From Halanaerobium salsuginis (lineage in GTDB: Bacteria; Bacillota; Halanaerobiia; Halanaerobiales; Halanaerobiaceae), in the NCBI RefSeq assembly GCF_900114545.1, contig NZ_FOTI01000021.1, positions 1 to 53,206 on the forward strand: a stretch of 53,206 nucleotides of DNA, in the 5' to 3' direction. Positions 26,460-35,653 of the stretch are shown piece after piece. Each line of letters starts with the position of its first letter. Position 1 is the stretch's first letter. The position numbers and the translations under genes are program-made. The notes beneath the pieces were generated by a model, which saw only the letters and a list, made by a program, of their open reading frames with translations, was not told where the DNA came from and ran no database searches.

Positions 26460-27059
26460 TTATAACTCTCTTCTTCCCTCTAGAGCTTTAGAAAGAGTAA
26501 CTTCGTCAGCATATTCAAGGTCACCACCAACTGGAATACCATGCGCTATTCTGGTAACCTTTACTCCTAACGGCTTGATTAAACGAGCCAGATACAGAGC
26601 TGTTGCATCTCCTTCTGCATTAGGATCAGTTGCTACAATTATTTCTTCTACTGCTCCATTTTCTAACCTGGGCATTAAGTTGCGCAATTTAATCTGATCT
26701 GGTCCTATACCATCCATTGGCGAAATTGCGCCATGTAAAACATGATATAAGCCATTATATTCGCCAGTTTTTTCCATTGCTACTACATCACGAGGACTTT
26801 CTACTACACAAATTTGAGTCTGGTCTCTGCTTTCTGACTGACAAAAAGAACACTTTTCCGCTTCAGTTAAATGGTTACAAATTTTACAGTAGTTAATTTT
26901 TTCTTTTGCTTCAAGTAAAGCATCTGCCAGAGATTTAACTTCGTTTTTATTCTGACCTAAAATGTAAAAAGAAAGTCGGCGAGCTGTTTTAGGCCCGATG
27001 CCGGGCAGCTTACTCAACTCACCGATTAATTTTCCCATTGGCCTGGGATAAGGATTCAT
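26460..27059 (-). CDS. recR: Recombination mediator RecR
   Basis: 199 residues, the standard length. Helix-hairpin-helix [17 protein letters not shown] (about 14-30), a C4 zinc finger (CKIC...CSFC, about 57-72), and a Toprim domain ([16 protein letters not shown], about 82-97, with [16 protein letters not shown]). Works with RecF and RecO to load RecA at gaps. The ATG at 27059 overlaps the ebfC stop by one base (TAATG), so the two are translationally coupled, as in the conserved dnaX-ebfC-recR operon. Confidence 0.97.
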   Translation of the reverse strand: MNPYPRPMGKLIGELSKLPGIGPKTARRLSFYILGQNKNEVKSLADALLEAKEKINYCKICNHLTEAEKCSFCQSESRDQTQICVVESPRDVVAMEKTGEYNGLYHVLHGAISPMDGIGPDQIKLRNLMPRLENGAVEEIIVATDPNAEGDATALYLARLIKPLGVKVTRIAHGIPVGGDLEYADEVTLSKALEGRREL

Positions 27060-27367
27060 TAAGGCATCCCTGGTAGATTCATACCACCAGTTACTTTACC
27101 CATTTCTTTGTTAACCATTTCCTGTACTTCATGCATTCCCTGGTTTACAGCAGCCAGAACAAGATCTTCCAGCATCTCTACATCTTCAGGATCTACAGCA
27201 TCAGGATCAATTTTTAAGTCAACAACTTCCTGTTTTCCGTTAACAACTACTTTCACAACTCCACCACCAGCACTTGCTTCAACTGTCTTTTCTTCTAACT
27301 CAGACTGCATTTTAGCCATTTTAGCCTGCATTTTCTGAGCCTGTTTCATCATTTTCTGCATGTTCAT
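27059..27367 (-). CDS. ebfC: Nucleoid-associated protein, YbaB/EbfC family
   Basis: 102 residues. Met/Lys/Gln-rich N-terminal helix ([19 protein letters not shown]), central beta strands [27 protein letters not shown] and a C-terminal helix with VNQGMHEVQ. This is a dimeric DNA-binding tweezer-like protein. ATG at 27367 is chosen, 8 nt from GGAGG. The first 47 nt of the gene lie inside the 3' end of dnaX in another frame. It is the yaaK position of the Bacillus cluster. Confidence 0.96.
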   Translation of the reverse strand: MNMQKMMKQAQKMQAKMAKMQSELEEKTVEASAGGGVVKVVVNGKQEVVDLKIDPDAVDPEDVEMLEDLVLAAVNQGMHEVQEMVNKEMGKVTGGMNLPGMP

Positions 27368-29426
27368 TTTGAATTCCTCCTCTTTTAGCCAAAATTGATT
27401 CATCAACTTCTATTATTTCACCAGCAAACATTCTGGCAATTGTCTCTATATCAAGGTCATTATTTTGACCTGACTGATTTGATTTATTCTTAGTATTTTT
27501 ATTATTATCAGTATAACTATTTTGCTTTATTTTTTTCTGGTCAGGCTGACTAATTTCTTTTTTAGAACTAGTCCTAGGTGCAGAATTAGTTTTTGGAGAG
27601 GTTTTTTGTCCAGCGGACTCTGCCGGTACTTGTTCAGGAACTTTTCCTGAATTATCTGCAGTAGATTCTTGCAGCTCCCCTATTTTTAATTCTAATTCTA
27701 CATTCTGACGCAAAAGATTACGTAATACTTTATTAATTAAAGCCTTATTACTGCAGGCACCTTTATAATGAAATTTTTTATCTTCTGGAAATAATACAAA
27801 AATAATATTTCCCCGTACAGCTGCTGGATCGCCTTCCCTTAAAAGAGCCTGAACAGATATATCTAATTGACGTACTTGATTAAGTACCTCTCCCCAGATC
27901 TGTTTAACCTGAGCTAAATCTAGAACAGATTGAGAATTTGAACTATTAATAGAAGCATCTTTATTATTTTTGTTTTCAACTTTAACAGCAGCTTCTTGCT
28001 CTGAGTTTAGTTTAGATTGAGCTCCTTGTTCATGTTTTGGCATTTCCACTTTATTTTCTTTTCTCTGATTCTGACCTTCAGTTTCAACTTCAGCAGCACT
28101 CTGGTGTTCGCTTTTTTCTTCCTCAGGCTTATCTGCTGAATGCTGATCACTGATCTTTTGAGAAGATTTCAATTTATCAGCAAAACTATCCTTAACAGAA
28201 TTAGCTTTCTTTTCAAAAGCACTATCTTCAAGACTAGATTTTTCATTAAGAGCCGATAAGTTAGTGGTATCCTGCAATAAACTGTTAAGCCGATATTCTA
28301 AGTCTGCCAGGCGCTGCTCAAATTTATTTTCTGCTGGCTGGTTACTACTTAATTTTATAACACTTAACTCTAATTGTAAACGGGGACGAGCACTAGAACG
28401 CAATTTCTGCTTTAAAACTGCAAACTCATCAATAATTTCAGTAATTCTGACTGTACTTAAGCCTCCTGCAGCCTGAGCAAGTTCTTCCAGCTGACTAGCT
28501 GAATATTCAAGTATTCCAGATTCAAGCCCACATTCTTTAATTAACAGCAATTCCCGGCAATATTCAATTAATTCTTCACTTAAACGCTCAATACCAAGCC
28601 CAGATTCGAGCAGTTGCTCAAGCAGCTGAATAGCCTGCTGTGTATTTTGTTCGTTTAAACAGTAAAGCAGCTGCTGTAGTTGGTCTTTAGCGACTCTTCC
28701 CAGCATCTGACTAACTTTTTTTTCAGTTAAATCCCCATCACTAAAAGAAATAGCTTGATCAAGCAGACTAATTGCATCTCGCATTCCGCCACGAGCACTA
28801 CGGGCCAGAATATCAAGTGCTGGTTTCTCAATCTGATATCCTTCAGCATCACTAATATAAGCCAGCCTTGCCTTTAAATTATTTAAACTAAGCAAAGTAA
28901 AGTCAAAGCGCTGGCAGCGAGACATAATTGTTGTTAAAACTTTATGGGGCTCAGTAGTAGCCAGAATAAACACTACACTTGCTGGTGGTTCTTCCAGAGT
29001 TTTTAATAGAGCATTAAAAGCTCCTTTAGTCAGCATATGAACTTCATCAATAATATAAACCTTATACTTTCCTTCACCAGGATAAAATTTTACTTTTTCC
29101 CGCAGTTCACGAATTTCGTCAATTCCCCGGTTGGAGGCAGCATCAATTTCTATTACATCAAGCGAGTTGCCGTTAGCTATTCTCTGACAGGAGTTACATT
29201 CTCCACACGGCTCAAAGTCTGGCCCGGGATTAGAGCAATTAAGTGCCCTGGCAAAGACCTTAGCTGTTGATGTTTTACCAGTACCTCTTGGTCCAGCAAA
29301 AAGATAGGCATGTGCAACTCTGTCATTTTTTAAAGCATTTTTAAGTGTTCTGATAACCTGATCCTGACCGATTAGATCCTGAAAACCCTCCGGCCTGTAT
29401 TTACGATATAGGGAAAGAAAGGCCAT
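27321..29426 (-). CDS. dnaX: DNA polymerase III gamma/tau subunit
   Basis: 701 residues, a long tau-type protein. AAA+ clamp-loader core (about 1-215) has Walker A in FAGPRGTGKTSTAKVFARAL (near 45), a zinc finger CSNPGPDFEPCGECNSC, the DEVHML Walker B and TIMSRCQRFDF. The collar domain ends near 365. A long Ser/Lys/Glu/Gln-rich linker (about 390-510) leads to a C-terminal domain near 510-600. ATG at 29426 is preferred; the GTG at 29435 belongs to the SD GAGGTG. An A7 run near residue 632 exists, but it lies far past the usual gamma frameshift position. Confidence 0.96.
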   Translation of the reverse strand: MAFLSLYRKYRPEGFQDLIGQDQVIRTLKNALKNDRVAHAYLFAGPRGTGKTSTAKVFARALNCSNPGPDFEPCGECNSCQRIANGNSLDVIEIDAASNRGIDEIRELREKVKFYPGEGKYKVYIIDEVHMLTKGAFNALLKTLEEPPASVVFILATTEPHKVLTTIMSRCQRFDFTLLSLNNLKARLAYISDAEGYQIEKPALDILARSARGGMRDAISLLDQAISFSDGDLTEKKVSQMLGRVAKDQLQQLLYCLNEQNTQQAIQLLEQLLESGLGIERLSEELIEYCRELLLIKECGLESGILEYSASQLEELAQAAGGLSTVRITEIIDEFAVLKQKLRSSARPRLQLELSVIKLSSNQPAENKFEQRLADLEYRLNSLLQDTTNLSALNEKSSLEDSAFEKKANSVKDSFADKLKSSQKISDQHSADKPEEEKSEHQSAAEVETEGQNQRKENKVEMPKHEQGAQSKLNSEQEAAVKVENKNNKDASINSSNSQSVLDLAQVKQIWGEVLNQVRQLDISVQALLREGDPAAVRGNIIFVLFPEDKKFHYKGACSNKALINKVLRNLLRQNVELELKIGELQESTADNSGKVPEQVPAESAGQKTSPKTNSAPRTSSKKEISQPDQKKIKQNSYTDNNKNTKNKSNQSGQNNDLDIETIARMFAGEIIEVDESILAKRGGIQNEHAENDETGSENAG

Positions 29427-29489
29427 TTTTTTCACCTCAAATATTTATTATATAACTATTATATAACAAAAGCAGCTCAATATATAGCA

Positions 29490-29514
29490 AAAACACCCTT
29501 TACCGGGTGTTTTT
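29490..29514 (-). terminator. SRP RNA terminator
   Basis: AACACCC, loop GGTAAA, GGGTGTT followed by T-rich sequence on the minus strand, directly after the SRP RNA 3' end. Confidence 0.85.
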
Positions 29515-29524
29515 TAAAAAAAGA

Positions 29525-29795
29525 GGCCGCACACTGTGCTTCGAAGATTTTCTCCCAGGCGTTACCCTGACAGTTGGCTCGAATCAGGCACCCTCGCGGC
29601 ACATGAAGCGACTTGCTTACCGCTGCTTCCTCCCGGACCTGACGGGATTCACAAGACTTCATTGCGCGAGACCCAATTGTCAACACTACTTATCAGGGCC
29701 AGACCCTGAAAGAAAAAATCCTCAGCCACAGCCTCAATCCTGCTTTAGCGGTTTGCAGGTTACAGGGCACCGCTACCACCCCATCTAGTGCGGCC
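29525..29795 (-). ncRNA. ffs: Signal recognition particle RNA, large bacterial form
   Basis: About 271 nt. The 5' GGCCGCACT and 3' AGTGTGCGGCC ends pair, closing the molecule. The SRP54-binding helix 8 is visible as CAGGTCCGGGAGGAAGCAGCGG, split here as CAGGTCCGGGAGG then AAGCAGCGG, with the complementary AAGCGACTT/CGCTG region. The 5' GGGTGGTAGCGGTGCC fits the Alu-type domain. This long form with an Alu domain is typical of Firmicutes. Its position between tadA/tRNAs and dnaX matches Bacillus scr. Confidence 0.95.
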
Positions 29796-29823
29796 AAACT
29801 AATATAAAATTTTTTTAAATTTT

Positions 29824-29918
<95 letters not shown>

Positions 29919-30021
29919 TAAATAAAGAAGTTATAAATTTGGATGATCATACAAATTTTACATGTCTCTACTTTGAAAATTCTATTTAAATTTTTATTTT
30001 TAAAATAATCTAAAATATAAA

Positions 30022-30112
30022 TGGCGGAAGGAGAGGGATTTGAACCCTCGAGACAATTAAGCCTACTCGATTTCGAGTCGAGCGGTTTCAGCCAGACTCA
30101 CCCATCCTTCCG
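30022..30112 (-). tRNA. tRNA-Ser (CGA), overlapping the tadA 3' end
   Basis: 91 nt with encoded CCA. Acceptor CGGAAGG/CCTTCCG, long variable arm, anticodon stem CTCGA/TCGAG with loop CTCGAAA (anticodon CGA). Its first 15 nt are also the last four codons and stop of tadA, so RNase P processing would cut the tadA message. Confidence 0.97.
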
Positions 30113-30559
30113 TTGTCTTAGCTCACGGAAAAAATCTTTTAAAAGCTGGGCAGATTCTGCTGCCATAACCCCTCTTACTACTTCTACCTGATGATTAAAG
30201 CGCTGATCAGACAAAAGTTGATAAAGACTATCAACAGCTCCCGCTTTGGGATCACTGGCCCCATAAACAAGGCGTTTAATTCTAGCCTGCAAAATAGCTC
30301 CGGTACACATTGGACAGGGTTCTAGAGTCACATAAAGCTGGCAATTTTCTAAGCGCCAGCTTGCCTTATTTTTAGCAGCTTCTCTCAGAGCTATCATTTC
30401 AGCATGAACAGTTGGATCTTGAGCTTTCTCCCGGAGATTAAACCCACGACCAATGATCTGATCATTACAAACAACTAATGCTCCAACCGGAACTTCAGCT
30501 CTCTGATAAGCTTTCCTGGCTTCAGCCAGGGCCAATTCCATATATTTTAAATCATCCAT
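30098..30559 (-). CDS. tadA: tRNA adenosine(34) deaminase
   Basis: 153 residues. Zinc-dependent cytidine-deaminase fold: VHAEMIALREAAKN (His and catalytic Glu, about 52-65) and LEPCPMCTGAI (two Cys, about 80-90), plus N-terminal MELALAEARKAYQRAEVPVGA. Converts A34 to inosine in tRNA-Arg(ACG) so that it reads CGU, CGC and CGA. That tRNA gene ends only 20 bp upstream on the same strand. The tadA stop TGA (30098-30100) lies inside the downstream tRNA-Ser(CGA). ATG at 30559. A second in-frame ATG seven codons later is possible but less likely. Confidence 0.96.
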   Translation of the reverse strand: MDDLKYMELALAEARKAYQRAEVPVGALVVCNDQIIGRGFNLREKAQDPTVHAEMIALREAAKNKASWRLENCQLYVTLEPCPMCTGAILQARIKRLVYGASDPKAGAVDSLYQLLSDQRFNHQVEVVRGVMAAESAQLLKDFFRELRQRKDG

Positions 30560-30579
30560 AAAATACTCCTGTTTAAAAA

Positions 30580-30656
<77 letters not shown>

Positions 30657-30687
30657 ACGCTAAAACTTTTCTTAAGCAACAATAAAT

Positions 30688-30716
30688 ATTATAACAGTTA
30701 GTTCTATTATCGTCAA
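30688..30716 (-). promoter_or_regulatory. Promoter of the tRNA-Arg/tadA/tRNA-Ser unit
   Basis: TTGACG (30711-30716), 17-bp spacer, TATAAT (30688-30693), 31 bp upstream of tRNA-Arg. No terminator is seen between tRNA-Arg and tadA, so they are probably one transcript. Confidence 0.8.
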
Positions 30717-30776
30717 GTATTTTTTATGATAAATTTAACTACACAAAATAATAATCTTTTTTTATTTAATTTAGAC

Positions 30777-31556
30777 TTAAGGAATAAAATCATTCCACTC
30801 ATCTTTTTTTAAAGTTGGATCTGCAACAAACATAAATAAATCATTATTTTTTTCATATTGTGTATAAATTGGAATATTTTCTTTAATAGCAAAAGCCTTA
30901 TATTTATTAGGTGATTTAATAATAAGGTTGGAATTCTGATAACAATCATTTTTCTGCCAGATTATATTATTTTTTTTATCTAAAATTGGAAAAAAAGCTA
31001 ATCCATTATGCTCTCTAACAGCATTATATTCAAATCCATAATCACGAACACACCAGGCACCAAATGTTAAGGGGTTTGCTGGGTTTGAACTAATTGTAGA
31101 GTGAGCCCATCCAGGCGGTACTATTACTACTTCTCCTGGCTTACATTTAACAGCAAAACAGCGACCAGGATCATCTAGAGCAGTTTCTTGCATATAAATA
31201 ATGGCTTCTCCACTCCAGATTTCATAAACTTCTGGCGTAGACATATTACAACTTGCCGAAAGAGCATGAATATGCCCCTGTGATCTCACAGGTTCGTCAC
31301 CTAATCTTCCGGCTGCAAATCTAACAATTCCAAACAATAAGTTCCTTTTTTTTAAATCTTTAAGATGAATTTTTTTACCAACATCCATTGCAATAGAATA
31401 GACAACATCCGGGCCATTACAATCTGGATTTTTTAAACTCTGCCTAATATCATCTAGCTTTCTATTCTCAACTTCTGGTCCAAACAGATCTTCTAAATAT
31501 TCAAAGCCGATCGGATCATCAGTTAATTTTATATTTAAACCAGACTCATAATTCAT
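30777..31556 (-). CDS. Cupin-type (archaeal-type) glucose-6-phosphate isomerase
   Basis: 259 residues. The cupin metal site is visible in SQGHIHALSAS and PEVYEIWSGEAIIYMQ (about 88-122), and PPGWAHSTIS gives the later His ligand. This matches the cPGI family (PF06560), unrelated to the ordinary PGI fold. Interconverts fructose-6-phosphate and glucose-6-phosphate. An extra 60-residue C-terminal part follows the cupin core. ATG at 31556 with GGAGG upstream. Last gene of the PTS cluster, 83 bp after the ManA-like gene. Confidence 0.88.
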   Translation of the reverse strand: MNYESGLNIKLTDDPIGFEYLEDLFGPEVENRKLDDIRQSLKNPDCNGPDVVYSIAMDVGKKIHLKDLKKRNLLFGIVRFAAGRLGDEPVRSQGHIHALSASCNMSTPEVYEIWSGEAIIYMQETALDDPGRCFAVKCKPGEVVIVPPGWAHSTISSNPANPLTFGAWCVRDYGFEYNAVREHNGLAFFPILDKKNNIIWQKNDCYQNSNLIIKSPNKYKAFAIKENIPIYTQYEKNNDLFMFVADPTLKKDEWNDFIP

Positions 31557-31639
31557 CTTGCACCTCCAGCTAACTAAAGCTTATTTTAAGATTAGCTTTA
31601 TACTTTTTATCTTTAAAGACTTTATACTGTATTAATTTT

Positions 31640-33418
31640 TTATTTTAAAAATACTTTAAGAACTTTAACTATTTTATTACTTTCATTGATAAGTTTATAT
31701 TGTTCTGCTGCTGCAGGAATAACAAAGGTTTCTCCATAATTAAATCTGGCTCTTTTACCCGATTTAGTTTCTAAAATTATTGATTCACCTTCTACAACAA
31801 CCATAACATTACAAGAACCATCAGTAGTTGTTTTGATTTCATTTTTAAATTCCAAACGATAGACATCATAAAAATGTTGTTGATGAGTAGGCAAGTGTAA
31901 AATTTTGTATTCTGCATTTTTTTCTATCACATCTGGTTTTGACACTAATTCAGCTTTAACTTTTTCCCCTTTACGATCAAAGCAAAGATTTTCAAAGCCG
32001 CGTTCAATATTAATCGGACGGGGTTTACCTGGTGACTTTCTCAACCAATCATAAAGCTTAAAAGTAAATATATAAGGTGTACTGCTAATTTCTAATACTA
32101 AATTGCCAGAGCCTGAACCATGGATTGTTCCATTAGGAATTAAAAATAAATCATGTTTTTCAGCAGTAATTTTCTGGACATATTTTTCTATTTCAACTGG
32201 TATATCTTCCACCTGATCATTTTCCAATGAATCTCTACTATTCTCTAGAACTTTTCTAAATTCTTCTGGATCAATATTTTCCTGAAACCCTAAATAAACA
32301 CCAGAATTAGATTCTGAATCTATAATATAATAAGTCTCATCTTGAGTAAAGTTTTCGCCGAAATGTTTTTTAATATAATCTGTTTTGGGATGACACTGAA
32401 TCGATAAATTACCTCCTGCAACAGTATCTAAATAATCAATCCTAATTGGAAATTCATTTCCAAAACGTTCTGCTCCCTGTTCACCCAGAACTGCCTCAGA
32501 GTTATTATACATTAAAAAATCAAATGAAACCTCTAAGAGTTTTTTATTACTTTCGAAAATTATCCCATTTTCCGGAACAATCAATTCGAAAGACCAGGCA
32601 TAATTAGAAACATTTTGTGGTAAAGTAGAAAATCTTTTTTTCATCCACTGGCCCCCCCAGGAACCAGGTTCAAACCAGGGTCTAACTCTAAAATAATTTT
32701 TGCTAATTTCAGTTAAAGAAGTTCTGAATTCATCGCCAAACATAAATGTCAGCTGATCTGTCCTTTGACCATCTATTATTAAATCTAGCTCAGTTAGCAT
32801 AGCTTTTTTATGAAGGTTTAAAACAACCCAATCAACAAAATAAAACTGCTTATACATTTTATGTGGTTTTGCTGGACTTGATAGTCCTAAATTGTAGATT
32901 TCCTCTGCTCTAGCACGATATTGAATTTCATTTTTGGGAATATCAATATAAACTAGATATCCAGTCCAATCTACTAGTTTAGCACCAGTGCCATAAACTA
33001 TATTTAGATCTACTTTATTATCTTCAGATAGAGAATTTAATTTCTTTTTATCAAAAAAATCATTTATTTCCCCTGTAAACTTACTTCCAAAAATCGGATC
33101 ATCACCACCTAAAAATGGTGCAACTAATTCTGCTATTTCTTTTTCTGGAAGCAAAGCATCAGCTATATTATGCCAGGAAACTGAAATCCCTTTTGCTTTA
33201 AATATCTGATCTAGATTATCCTTTATTTCTTGCCAGAACACACCTCCATAACCATCCATAATAATTTTTTCATGTTTTACTAATTCTTTAGCTAATTTTT
33301 CAAAGCCAACGTTTATCTTGCCTGGACTAAGTTCATAACTAGGAAAAATATCATAATTATTTTCAGAGTTTATTTTTTTTTCAACTGGTAATAATAGTTG
33401 TTCAGTTTTTCTTTTCAT
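31640..33418 (-). CDS. Class I mannose-6-phosphate isomerase with N-terminal degenerate kinase-like domain
   Basis: 592 residues, about twice the usual ManA length. The C-terminal part (about 230-590) is a ManA-type double cupin: PWFEPGSWGGQWMK, GNLSIQCHPKTDYIKKHFG, FLIPNGTIHGSGSGNLVLEIS and a final cupin. The first 220 residues resemble a uridine-kinase-like P-loop fold: IIMDGYGGVFWQEIKDNL sits where the Walker A would be but lacks GKS/T, and TGYLVYIDIPKNEIQYRAR resembles the kinase core. So the isomerase is probably active and the kinase part probably not. ATG at 33418, or TTG at 33421. Between the PTS genes and cPGI. Confidence 0.8.
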   Translation of the reverse strand: MKRKTEQLLLPVEKKINSENNYDIFPSYELSPGKINVGFEKLAKELVKHEKIIMDGYGGVFWQEIKDNLDQIFKAKGISVSWHNIADALLPEKEIAELVAPFLGGDDPIFGSKFTGEINDFFDKKKLNSLSEDNKVDLNIVYGTGAKLVDWTGYLVYIDIPKNEIQYRARAEEIYNLGLSSPAKPHKMYKQFYFVDWVVLNLHKKAMLTELDLIIDGQRTDQLTFMFGDEFRTSLTEISKNYFRVRPWFEPGSWGGQWMKKRFSTLPQNVSNYAWSFELIVPENGIIFESNKKLLEVSFDFLMYNNSEAVLGEQGAERFGNEFPIRIDYLDTVAGGNLSIQCHPKTDYIKKHFGENFTQDETYYIIDSESNSGVYLGFQENIDPEEFRKVLENSRDSLENDQVEDIPVEIEKYVQKITAEKHDLFLIPNGTIHGSGSGNLVLEISSTPYIFTFKLYDWLRKSPGKPRPINIERGFENLCFDRKGEKVKAELVSKPDVIEKNAEYKILHLPTHQQHFYDVYRLEFKNEIKTTTDGSCNVMVVVEGESIILETKSGKRARFNYGETFVIPAAAEQYKLINESNKIVKVLKVFLK

Positions 33419-33482
33419 CAAATTATTAACTCCTTTGATTTTATAATTTAAACAATAAATTTTAAAATTTAACTATATTTTA

Positions 33483-33518
33483 TAGATGATCAACTAGAAT
33501 ATTCTAGTTGATCATCTA
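33483..33518. repeat. Perfect palindrome between EIID and the ManA-like gene
   Basis: 36-bp perfect inverted repeat (TAGATGATCAACTAGAAT plus its complement). On the minus strand it is not followed by a clean T run, so a stabilising or processing hairpin is as likely as a terminator; on the plus strand T5 follows. Confidence 0.7.
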
Positions 33519-33537
33519 TTTTTAAAAATATCTAAGT

Positions 33538-34353
33538 TTAAAATATTCCTAAGAAAACTCCAGCTGCTGCAAGCACAAGCATAAATAACATTATTTTAAT
33601 AGAACTTATTCTTTTTTTGCTCATTAAATACCAGGTAACAAATACAAGTATTAAAGGTAATAATTCAGGAAATATATTGTCTAACATATTTTGCAAAACT
33701 ATATTAACTTCTCCACTTTGATAAGTTAATGGAGTCGATAAGCTGACATAATTAGCTGCAACGCCCCCCATTACTACTGCTCCCAACATTGCAAAGGCTT
33801 CTTTTATCTTTTGAGCTTTCTCACCCATTAATAATTCTAAAGATTCTTCACCTAACTCATAGCCTTTCATATATAGATAATATGACCCAGATATAACTAT
33901 TAAATTAAAAGCTATAATGTAAAATAATGGCCCTAAAAGACTGCCTCCACTAGCTAAACCCATTCCAATACTTAATAAAATTGGAACTAACATTCCAGGA
34001 ATTAAAGAATCACCTATTCCAGCAAGCGGACCCATTAACCCAACTTTTATACCATTAATCATCTCTTCATCAACCTTTTCTCCATTAGCTCTTGCTTCTT
34101 CTAGTTTAGCTGTTATACCATTTACTATACTTCCTAGTTGTGGTTCTGTATTATAAAAAACAGAGTGTCTCTTTAAGGCTGCTATTTGTTCTTCTTTTTT
34201 ATCGTATAATTTTTCGATAATTGGCAGCATCGAATGACAAAATCCATAAGAGGCAAGCCTTTCGTAACTAATAGAAGACAGATTAAACAAGAACCATCTT
34301 AGCCAACTTGCAAATAAATCTTTTCTAGTTAATTTCTTTTTTTCATTATCCAT
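33538..34353 (-). CDS. PTS mannose-family EIID component
   Basis: 271 residues. N-terminal LTRKDLFASWLRWFLFNLSSISYERLASYGFCHSMLPIIEKLY is the family signature. GLMGPLAGIGDSLIPGML follows in the middle (about 125-143), and a C-terminal membrane segment ends the protein. With EIIC it forms the sugar channel of a mannose/fructose/sorbose-type phosphotransferase system. ATG at 34353 is chosen; an ATG 7 codons earlier lies inside the SD GAGGAGG. Only 1 bp separates it from the EIIC stop, so translation is coupled. Sugar specificity cannot be told from sequence. Confidence 0.95.
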   Translation of the reverse strand: MDNEKKKLTRKDLFASWLRWFLFNLSSISYERLASYGFCHSMLPIIEKLYDKKEEQIAALKRHSVFYNTEPQLGSIVNGITAKLEEARANGEKVDEEMINGIKVGLMGPLAGIGDSLIPGMLVPILLSIGMGLASGGSLLGPLFYIIAFNLIVISGSYYLYMKGYELGEESLELLMGEKAQKIKEAFAMLGAVVMGGVAANYVSLSTPLTYQSGEVNIVLQNMLDNIFPELLPLILVFVTWYLMSKKRISSIKIMLFMLVLAAAGVFLGIF

Positions 34354-34354
34354 G

Positions 34355-35128
34355 TTATAAAATCGCCTCCTCATTAGTATCTGCTGTAGAACTATATTTA
34401 AAATGTATTAAAGCTAAACAAGCACCAACTATTGCTAAAGCAATCATATTAAGCTGCAAGAAAACTATTGCTATATAGCCAACTAAGAAAAAAACAAATA
34501 ATGAATAATCTTTAATAATCTGTGTTAATAAAATTCCAACTCCCAGAGCAGGGAGCATTCCTCCCAATACAGCCATTGCATCTATTACAGTCTGGGGAAG
34601 AGAATTCATGATTGAATCAATATAAGGAGCGCCAAAATGCACTGCGATAACTGTAGGAATAAAGCGAACCAGGAAAGTTAAAATCTGTGGATAAACAGCA
34701 TTGGCCCGGACAATGCCTTTTAAATCTCCAGCTTCTACTGCTTTATCTCCCATATGATTAAAAGCTGAATTAGTTACCATTGTAAAATTATGAATAATTG
34801 TACCTAAAATACCAATTGTAGAAGCTAAAGTAACTGCAACTTTAGGATCAGATCCAGATAGTATTCCTAAAGCAATTGCCGGATAAGCTACAAAATTTAA
34901 ATCTGCTGGCATTGTACCACCTGGAGTAATCATTGCAATATAAACTGCCTGTACGGCTACTCCAATTATAATACCCTGTTGAATATCACCCAAAATAGTT
35001 CCAACAATCATTCCAGATACTAACGGTCTTGATAAGGTATACCAACCACCAGTAAGTCCACCTGCCCAGGGTACACTTAATGCACCAAGATAGCAGAAAA
35101 CCCCTATTAACATAGATCTTATTAACAT
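34355..35128 (-). CDS. PTS mannose-family EIIC component
   Basis: 257 residues, about 7 hydrophobic segments. Signature stretch LSRPLVSGMIVGTILGDIQQGIIIGVAVQAVYI (about 33-66) and GGTMPADLNFVAYPAIALGI are typical of EIIC of the mannose family. Forms the membrane translocator with EIID. ATG at 35128, 8 nt from GGAG, fits better than the ATG two codons upstream. Follows EIIB by 19 bp. Confidence 0.95.
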   Translation of the reverse strand: MLIRSMLIGVFCYLGALSVPWAGGLTGGWYTLSRPLVSGMIVGTILGDIQQGIIIGVAVQAVYIAMITPGGTMPADLNFVAYPAIALGILSGSDPKVAVTLASTIGILGTIIHNFTMVTNSAFNHMGDKAVEAGDLKGIVRANAVYPQILTFLVRFIPTVIAVHFGAPYIDSIMNSLPQTVIDAMAVLGGMLPALGVGILLTQIIKDYSLFVFFLVGYIAIVFLQLNMIALAIVGACLALIHFKYSSTADTNEEAIL

Positions 35129-35147
35129 AGTCATCTCTCCTATTGTT

Positions 35148-35636
35148 TTAAATATATTTTTTTCTAATATCTTTCCAGGTATAAGGTTTACTATTTGGTA
35201 CTAATTTAAATATAATAGTGATTCCTTGTTCATAGAAATATTCACATGCTTTAATTTCTTCTTTAGTCAAAGCAGCATTTGGACCAACATTTTCAGCGCC
35301 TTCTTTTGAACTAATTGGACCTATATTTATTTTTTTGATAAAATCACAACCATTTTCTAATAATGAAACTAACGTGGTAGGCGTTTTTACAATTAAAAAA
35401 TAATTTTCTTTTACCTGACTGGCTTTCTTTAGTTTGGGAAGAGCTTGTTCAACTGTAAATACACCTGCTTTTATTCCAGGAGGTGCAGCATTTTTCACTA
35501 CTGATTTTAAAATTTTATTTTTAGCAGTCTTATCATCTACTGCAATTATACCATCACATTTTCTCTCTCTAGCCCATCTTGTCACAATTTGACCATGAAT
35601 AATTCTATCATCAACCCTTATAAAAGACACTGCCAC
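35148..35636 (-). CDS. PTS mannose-family EIIB component
   Basis: 162 residues. The phospho-acceptor is His14 in FIRVDDRIIHGQIVTRWA. A Rossmann-like body follows, with KAGVFTVEQALPKL and INIGPISSKEGAENVGPNAALT. Accepts phosphate from EIIA and passes it to the sugar. GTG at 35636 is preferred, 8 nt from AAAGGGAG; another GTG three codons upstream is inside the SD. Lies 17 bp after EIIA. Confidence 0.95.
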   Translation of the reverse strand: MAVSFIRVDDRIIHGQIVTRWARERKCDGIIAVDDKTAKNKILKSVVKNAAPPGIKAGVFTVEQALPKLKKASQVKENYFLIVKTPTTLVSLLENGCDFIKKINIGPISSKEGAENVGPNAALTKEEIKACEYFYEQGITIIFKLVPNSKPYTWKDIRKKYI

Positions 35637-35653
35637 TTTTAACACTCCCTTTA

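Noticed and set aside
27528-27538. A7 run in dnaX as a programmed frameshift site producing gamma
   Set aside because: It lies near residue 632 of 701, long after the usual gamma end, and no stem-loop or upstream SD stimulating element was evident.
29507-29788. Open frames across the SRP RNA
   Set aside because: The region is a clear structured RNA with paired ends and the SRP54-binding helix; the frames are incidental.
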